Source: Kibdelosporangium sp. MJ126-NF4
GTDB taxonomy: Bacteria > Actinomycetota > Actinomycetes > Mycobacteriales > Pseudonocardiaceae
Assembly (NCBI RefSeq): GCF_000826545.1
Contig: NZ_CDME01000002.1
Span: 2,055,187 to 2,119,186 of the forward strand
Direction: 5' to 3'
Length of the DNA stretch: 64,000 nucleotides
The notes under the pieces were generated by a model, which was not told where the DNA came from, searched no databases, and saw only the letters and a list, made by a program, of their open reading frames with translations. Positions 61,167-64,000 of this stretch are shown here, piece by piece. The position numbers and the translations under genes are program-made. Numbering within the stretch: position 1 is the stretch's first letter; every line of letters starts with the position of its first letter.

Positions 61167-62537
61167 TCACTGCGACGCGGTGGTGATCGGGCCGACCTCG
61201 ATCTGACCGTCAGCGCCGACCGGACCGGCCTTCCAGGGGAGCGTGACCACGTCCGGCGTGCCCGGCAGGACGAACTCGACCTTGACCGGGTTCTCCGCCT
61301 TGCCCTTGCCCCTCGGCCAGCTCACGTCGAGCTGGGCGACGGCGGTGGCGTCCAGCGGCACCGGCTTGGGCATGCCGACCCCGTCGCCCATCGCGCGCTC
61401 CAGCGTCCGGCCGTCGGCGAGGACGAACCGGAAGTCGCCGAGGTAGCCCTCGATGGTGCACTGCCGCTTCTTCGCCTCGAAGAAGATCCCCAGGCCCCAC
61501 CGCTCCGCATCGGCGCTCAGCCCGTCGAACTGCCCGGCCTCGTTCATGGAGATCTTCAGGTCGACGGCCCGGCAGGTGGCCGGATCGATCGCAGTGGTGG
61601 GCATACTCAGCGGCGGCTCCGGCACGCCGTTGCTCGCCGATACGGAACCACTCGCAGCCGGTGGCGTCGGCACAACTGTCGGCACCGGTGTGCTGGCAAG
61701 CCGCTCGGTGGCGTCCCAGCGGGGGAACGGGAACGTCAGCACGGCCACCAGGACCACGAGCACAGCGGCCAGCGGGATCAGGTGCAGCCGGGACCGGCGG
61801 CGCAACCGCAGCTCCGCGGAAAACGTGCGCGCGTCCGGCCAGCGCTTGCCCGGGTCGGACCGCAGCGCGCGGGAGACCACACGGGACACCGACTTCGGCA
61901 ACGGCGTCCCGCCCGGTTCACCGACCGACACGCCGGTGAACAACTTGTACGCCAGCGCGCCGAGGCCGTAGACGTCTGTGCGTTCGTCCACGATCGCGCC
62001 CGGCCTCGCCTGCTCGGGCGCCATGTACCCGGGAGAACCGGCCACCTGGGTCAGTCCCGAGCTCCGAGTCAGCGCCTTGGCCAGCCCCAGGTCCGCCAGC
62101 ACCACGCCCTCGCGCGCCCGGAAGAGCACATTGGACGGTTTCAGGTCGCGGTGGACCACGCCCATGTCGTGCAGCACCGTCACCGCTTCGGCGACGTCGA
62201 CCAGGATCGCCGACGCTTCCTGGACGGACAGCGGACCAGCGGCCAGCCGGTCCTCCAGGCTGCCCAGTTCGGCGAGCGCGGTCACGAAGTACGGGCGGCC
62301 GTCCGGCAGCTCGCCGATGTCGAAGACCCGCAGTATCCGGTCGGAATCGGCCTGCCGCAGCAGCCTTGCCTCGGTCAGGAAGCGCTCCCGGACATCCAGG
62401 TGTCGTGACCAGTTGTCAGCGAGGACCTTGATGGCCACCTCGCCGCCGAGCATGTCGTCCTGGGCACGCCACACCGACGCGAAGGCACCTGTGCCCAGCA
62501 GGCCGGACACCCGGTAACGACCGATCTGCTCGATCAC
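61167..62537 (-). CDS. Transmembrane Ser/Thr protein kinase
   Basis: A 456-residue kinase: glycine loop GTGAFASVW, K37, HRDLKPSN (D131), DLG (D149) in place of DFG, and SPGYMAPEQA. A membrane helix at about 251-269 is followed by an extracellular domain with a pair of cysteines resembling DUF4232-type sensor domains. Divergent from an ECF sigma factor, 38 bp between start codons, so signal and transcription may be linked. GTG start. Confidence 0.85.
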   Translation of the reverse strand: MIEQIGRYRVSGLLGTGAFASVWRAQDDMLGGEVAIKVLADNWSRHLDVRERFLTEARLLRQADSDRILRVFDIGELPDGRPYFVTALAELGSLEDRLAAGPLSVQEASAILVDVAEAVTVLHDMGVVHRDLKPSNVLFRAREGVVLADLGLAKALTRSSGLTQVAGSPGYMAPEQARPGAIVDERTDVYGLGALAYKLFTGVSVGEPGGTPLPKSVSRVVSRALRSDPGKRWPDARTFSAELRLRRRSRLHLIPLAAVLVVLVAVLTFPFPRWDATERLASTPVPTVVPTPPAASGSVSASNGVPEPPLSMPTTAIDPATCRAVDLKISMNEAGQFDGLSADAERWGLGIFFEAKKRQCTIEGYLGDFRFVLADGRTLERAMGDGVGMPKPVPLDATAVAQLDVSWPRGKGKAENPVKVEFVLPGTPDVVTLPWKAGPVGADGQIEVGPITTASQ

Positions 62538-62575
62538 CTGACCCCCGATATGCTGTCCTGGTCGATCGGGGGAAG

Positions 62576-63133
62576 ATGCTAGTCCACCAGGAGCTTGAGG
62601 ATCTGGCGAAGCGAGCAACTTCCGGCGACCGAGTGGCGCTGGACGAGCTGCTCCGCAAGATCCAGCCCGGAGTCCTGCGGTTGTGCGGCCGCTATCTGCC
62701 GTGCGTCCAGGACGCCGAGGAGGCGTGCCAGGACGTCCTGCTCAAGGTCGCCGAACACCTGCCCCGGTTCGAGTGGCGCAGCAAGTTCAGCACGTGGCTG
62801 CACACCGTGGTGAGCAACAGCGCGCTGACCACATACCGCTCGCTCAAACGCCGGGCCGTGCAGACCGGTGTGGACGACCAGCTCGCCGCCCGGCCGGATC
62901 CGCGCACGACCAGTGTGATCGCCGGGTCCCGCGTGGACCTGCTCGACGCGCTGGAAACTCTCGAAGCCGACCGTCCCAAGCTGGCCGCCGCGTTCGTGCT
63001 GCGGGACATCTCCCAGCTCAGCTACGCCGAGATCGCCCGACAGCTCGACGTCCCCGAGGGAACGGTCAAGGCCAGGGTGCACAATGCCCGGCAGGTCGTC
63101 CGGGAGCTGCTCAACACCGACAGACACACGTGA
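62576..63133 (+). CDS. ECF-type RNA polymerase sigma factor
   Basis: A 185-residue sigma-70 factor. Region 2 (ALDELLRKIQPGVLRLCGRYLP, DAEEACQDVLLKVAEHL, FSTWLHTVVSNSALTTYRSLKR) and region 4 (LAAAFVLRDISQLSYAEIARQLDVPEGTVKARVHNARQ) are both clear. No anti-sigma gene is adjacent; the divergent kinase may provide the signal input. Confidence 0.88.
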   Translation: MLVHQELEDLAKRATSGDRVALDELLRKIQPGVLRLCGRYLPCVQDAEEACQDVLLKVAEHLPRFEWRSKFSTWLHTVVSNSALTTYRSLKRRAVQTGVDDQLAARPDPRTTSVIAGSRVDLLDALETLEADRPKLAAAFVLRDISQLSYAEIARQLDVPEGTVKARVHNARQVVRELLNTDRHT

Positions 63134-63192
63134 CAGATGCCGTCAACCTGACGGCCACTGATGATCCACTTCTCCCTCCTACGGTCCGGCGC

Positions 63193-64000
63193 ATGGAACA
63201 CAAGCGCAGAGACTTCCTCAGACGCGCGGGGTTGGCCGGAGCCGCCGGTTTGGTCGGCTCAGCCGCCATCCCATCGGCGAGCGAAGCCACCGCCGCGCCG
63301 CTGGACGCGGACATCACCAGCGAACTCGGCCGTCTGCTCGGCCGGGGCCGATACCGCTGGCTGGCAGGCGACCACCACACGCACACGCAGTACTCGTACG
63401 ACGCGATGTACACCGTGGACAATGTGGTGTCCGGCGCCCGGTTACACGACATCGACTGGCTGGTCATCACCGACCACGGGTACCCGGCGCACGAGCGGTC
63501 CTCGGTCGAGCCGACCAATGTGGACGTCCGCGCCGCCCGCCGCAAGCACCACGATGTGCTGCTGTGGCAAGGAATGGAGTGGAACGTACCCGGTGCCGAG
63601 CACGCCACTGTCTTCTTCGCCCCCGGCGCCGACGAGGCCACCTTGCTGCGCACCTTCGAGCGCACGCACGACTCGCGCCTGACCGACTCCGGACCGGGGT
63701 CGCCCGAGAACGAGGCCAAGGCTCTCGCCGCCGTCCGCTGGCTGCGGCAGAACACGCGCGACCCGATCGTCGTCGTGAACCACCCCAGCCGTAACGGCCG
63801 TGTCGCACCGCACGAGCTACGCGCGATGCGCGACACCGGTCTCGTCATCGGCATGGAAGGCGCGCCCGGTGCGCAGGCCGACGGTTTCCCGAAGCCCAAC
63901 GGGAATGGCGGCGCACGCGGTGGGTACGGCAACAGCCCTGGCACCGACTCGTGGCCCGGCTACGGCGCCGAGACATACCGGACCTATGGCGGGTTCGACT
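63193..64000 (+). CDS. Tat-exported PHP-domain phosphoesterase, N-terminal part
   Basis: The first 269 residues; the gene continues past the window. A twin-arginine signal (KRRDFLRRAGLAGAAGLVG) precedes a PHP-domain region with metal ligands DHHTHTQYSYD, VITDHGYPAH, WQGMEWNVPG and VVVNHPSRNG. It probably hydrolyses phosphoesters outside the membrane; the substrate is unknown. The end sequence (GNGGARGGYGN and PGTDSWPGYG) is Gly-rich. Confidence 0.8.
   Translation, partial: MEHKRRDFLRRAGLAGAAGLVGSAAIPSASEATAAPLDADITSELGRLLGRGRYRWLAGDHHTHTQYSYDAMYTVDNVVSGARLHDIDWLVITDHGYPAHERSSVEPTNVDVRAARRKHHDVLLWQGMEWNVPGAEHATVFFAPGADEATLLRTFERTHDSRLTDSGPGSPENEAKALAAVRWLRQNTRDPIVVVNHPSRNGRVAPHELRAMRDTGLVIGMEGAPGAQADGFPKPNGNGGARGGYGNSPGTDSWPGYGAETYRTYGGFD

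Noticed and set aside
1..64000. tRNA, rRNA, insertion sequences, CRISPR or prophage genes
   Set aside because: I looked for tRNA-like arms, transposase motifs and repeat-spacer patterns and found none convincing; a computational search would be needed to exclude them fully.

Overview
The window is high-GC DNA with many GTG starts, tight gene packing and several gene families largely confined to actinomycetes: a conservon (cvnABCD), DUF5753 helix-turn-helix regulators, tandem DUF574-type methyltransferases, TIGR04222 proteins, HemQ-type haem synthesis, DUF3558 lipoproteins and ESX-like secreted proteins. A filamentous actinomycete of the Pseudonocardiaceae type fits best, but that is inference from gene content. 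I saw no rRNA, tRNA, CRISPR array, insertion sequence or prophage. It reads as an ordinary chromosomal stretch with a few accessory pockets.

Layout. 1-8.2 kb: end of ornithine aminotransferase, a ceramidase-like membrane protein, a phytoene-dehydrogenase-like oxidoreductase coupled to an ABC-F ATPase, a PAP2 phosphatase, and a TetR repressor divergent from an acyl-CoA dehydrogenase / MpaB-type oxygenase pair with two operator palindromes between them. 8.3-17.3 kb: a Tat-type substrate-binding lipoprotein, ZapE, a pyrimidine reductase-like protein, an ATP-dependent DNA ligase, a flavin oxidoreductase, a trypsin-like protease, a TAP-family hydrolase that has lost its serine, and an EamA exporter. 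17.3-23.2 kb: an ESX-like secreted-protein trio, then two divergent DUF5753 regulators, one translationally coupled to a beta-propeller lipoprotein. 23.2-31.8 kb: small conserved proteins, a PHP-domain protein, methyltransferases, a second orphan substrate-binding lipoprotein, a LigD-type polymerase domain, and a CGNR-type regulator coupled to an EamA exporter.

31.8-41.1 kb: hisS, a small membrane protein, msrB, then the most interesting locus: two paralogous TIGR04222 membrane proteins with Gly/Ser/Cys-rich tails, a DUF692 (MNIO-type iron oxidase) enzyme and a small partner-like protein in one apparent operon. This looks like a peptide-modification system in which the tails of the membrane proteins are the substrates. 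A secreted protein and a large subtilisin follow. 41.1-45.6 kb: DUF6328, NIPSNAP, a giant LuxR-type ATPase regulator, and a 63-residue secreted peptide with three GMGYN repeats.

45.6-53 kb: the haem genes hemE and hemG (hemY) are separated from hemQ by a complete conservon (histidine-kinase-like sensor, roadblock protein, DUF742 protein, small GTPase), with hemQ 2 bp behind the GTPase. 53-64 kb: DUF3000, a dipeptidase, a LuxR-type response regulator, RNase D, a 34-residue hydrophobic peptide, a fadA-fadB beta-oxidation operon behind two palindromic operators, an N-terminal remnant resembling murT, a transmembrane Ser/Thr kinase divergent from an ECF sigma factor, and the start of a Tat-exported PHP phosphoesterase.
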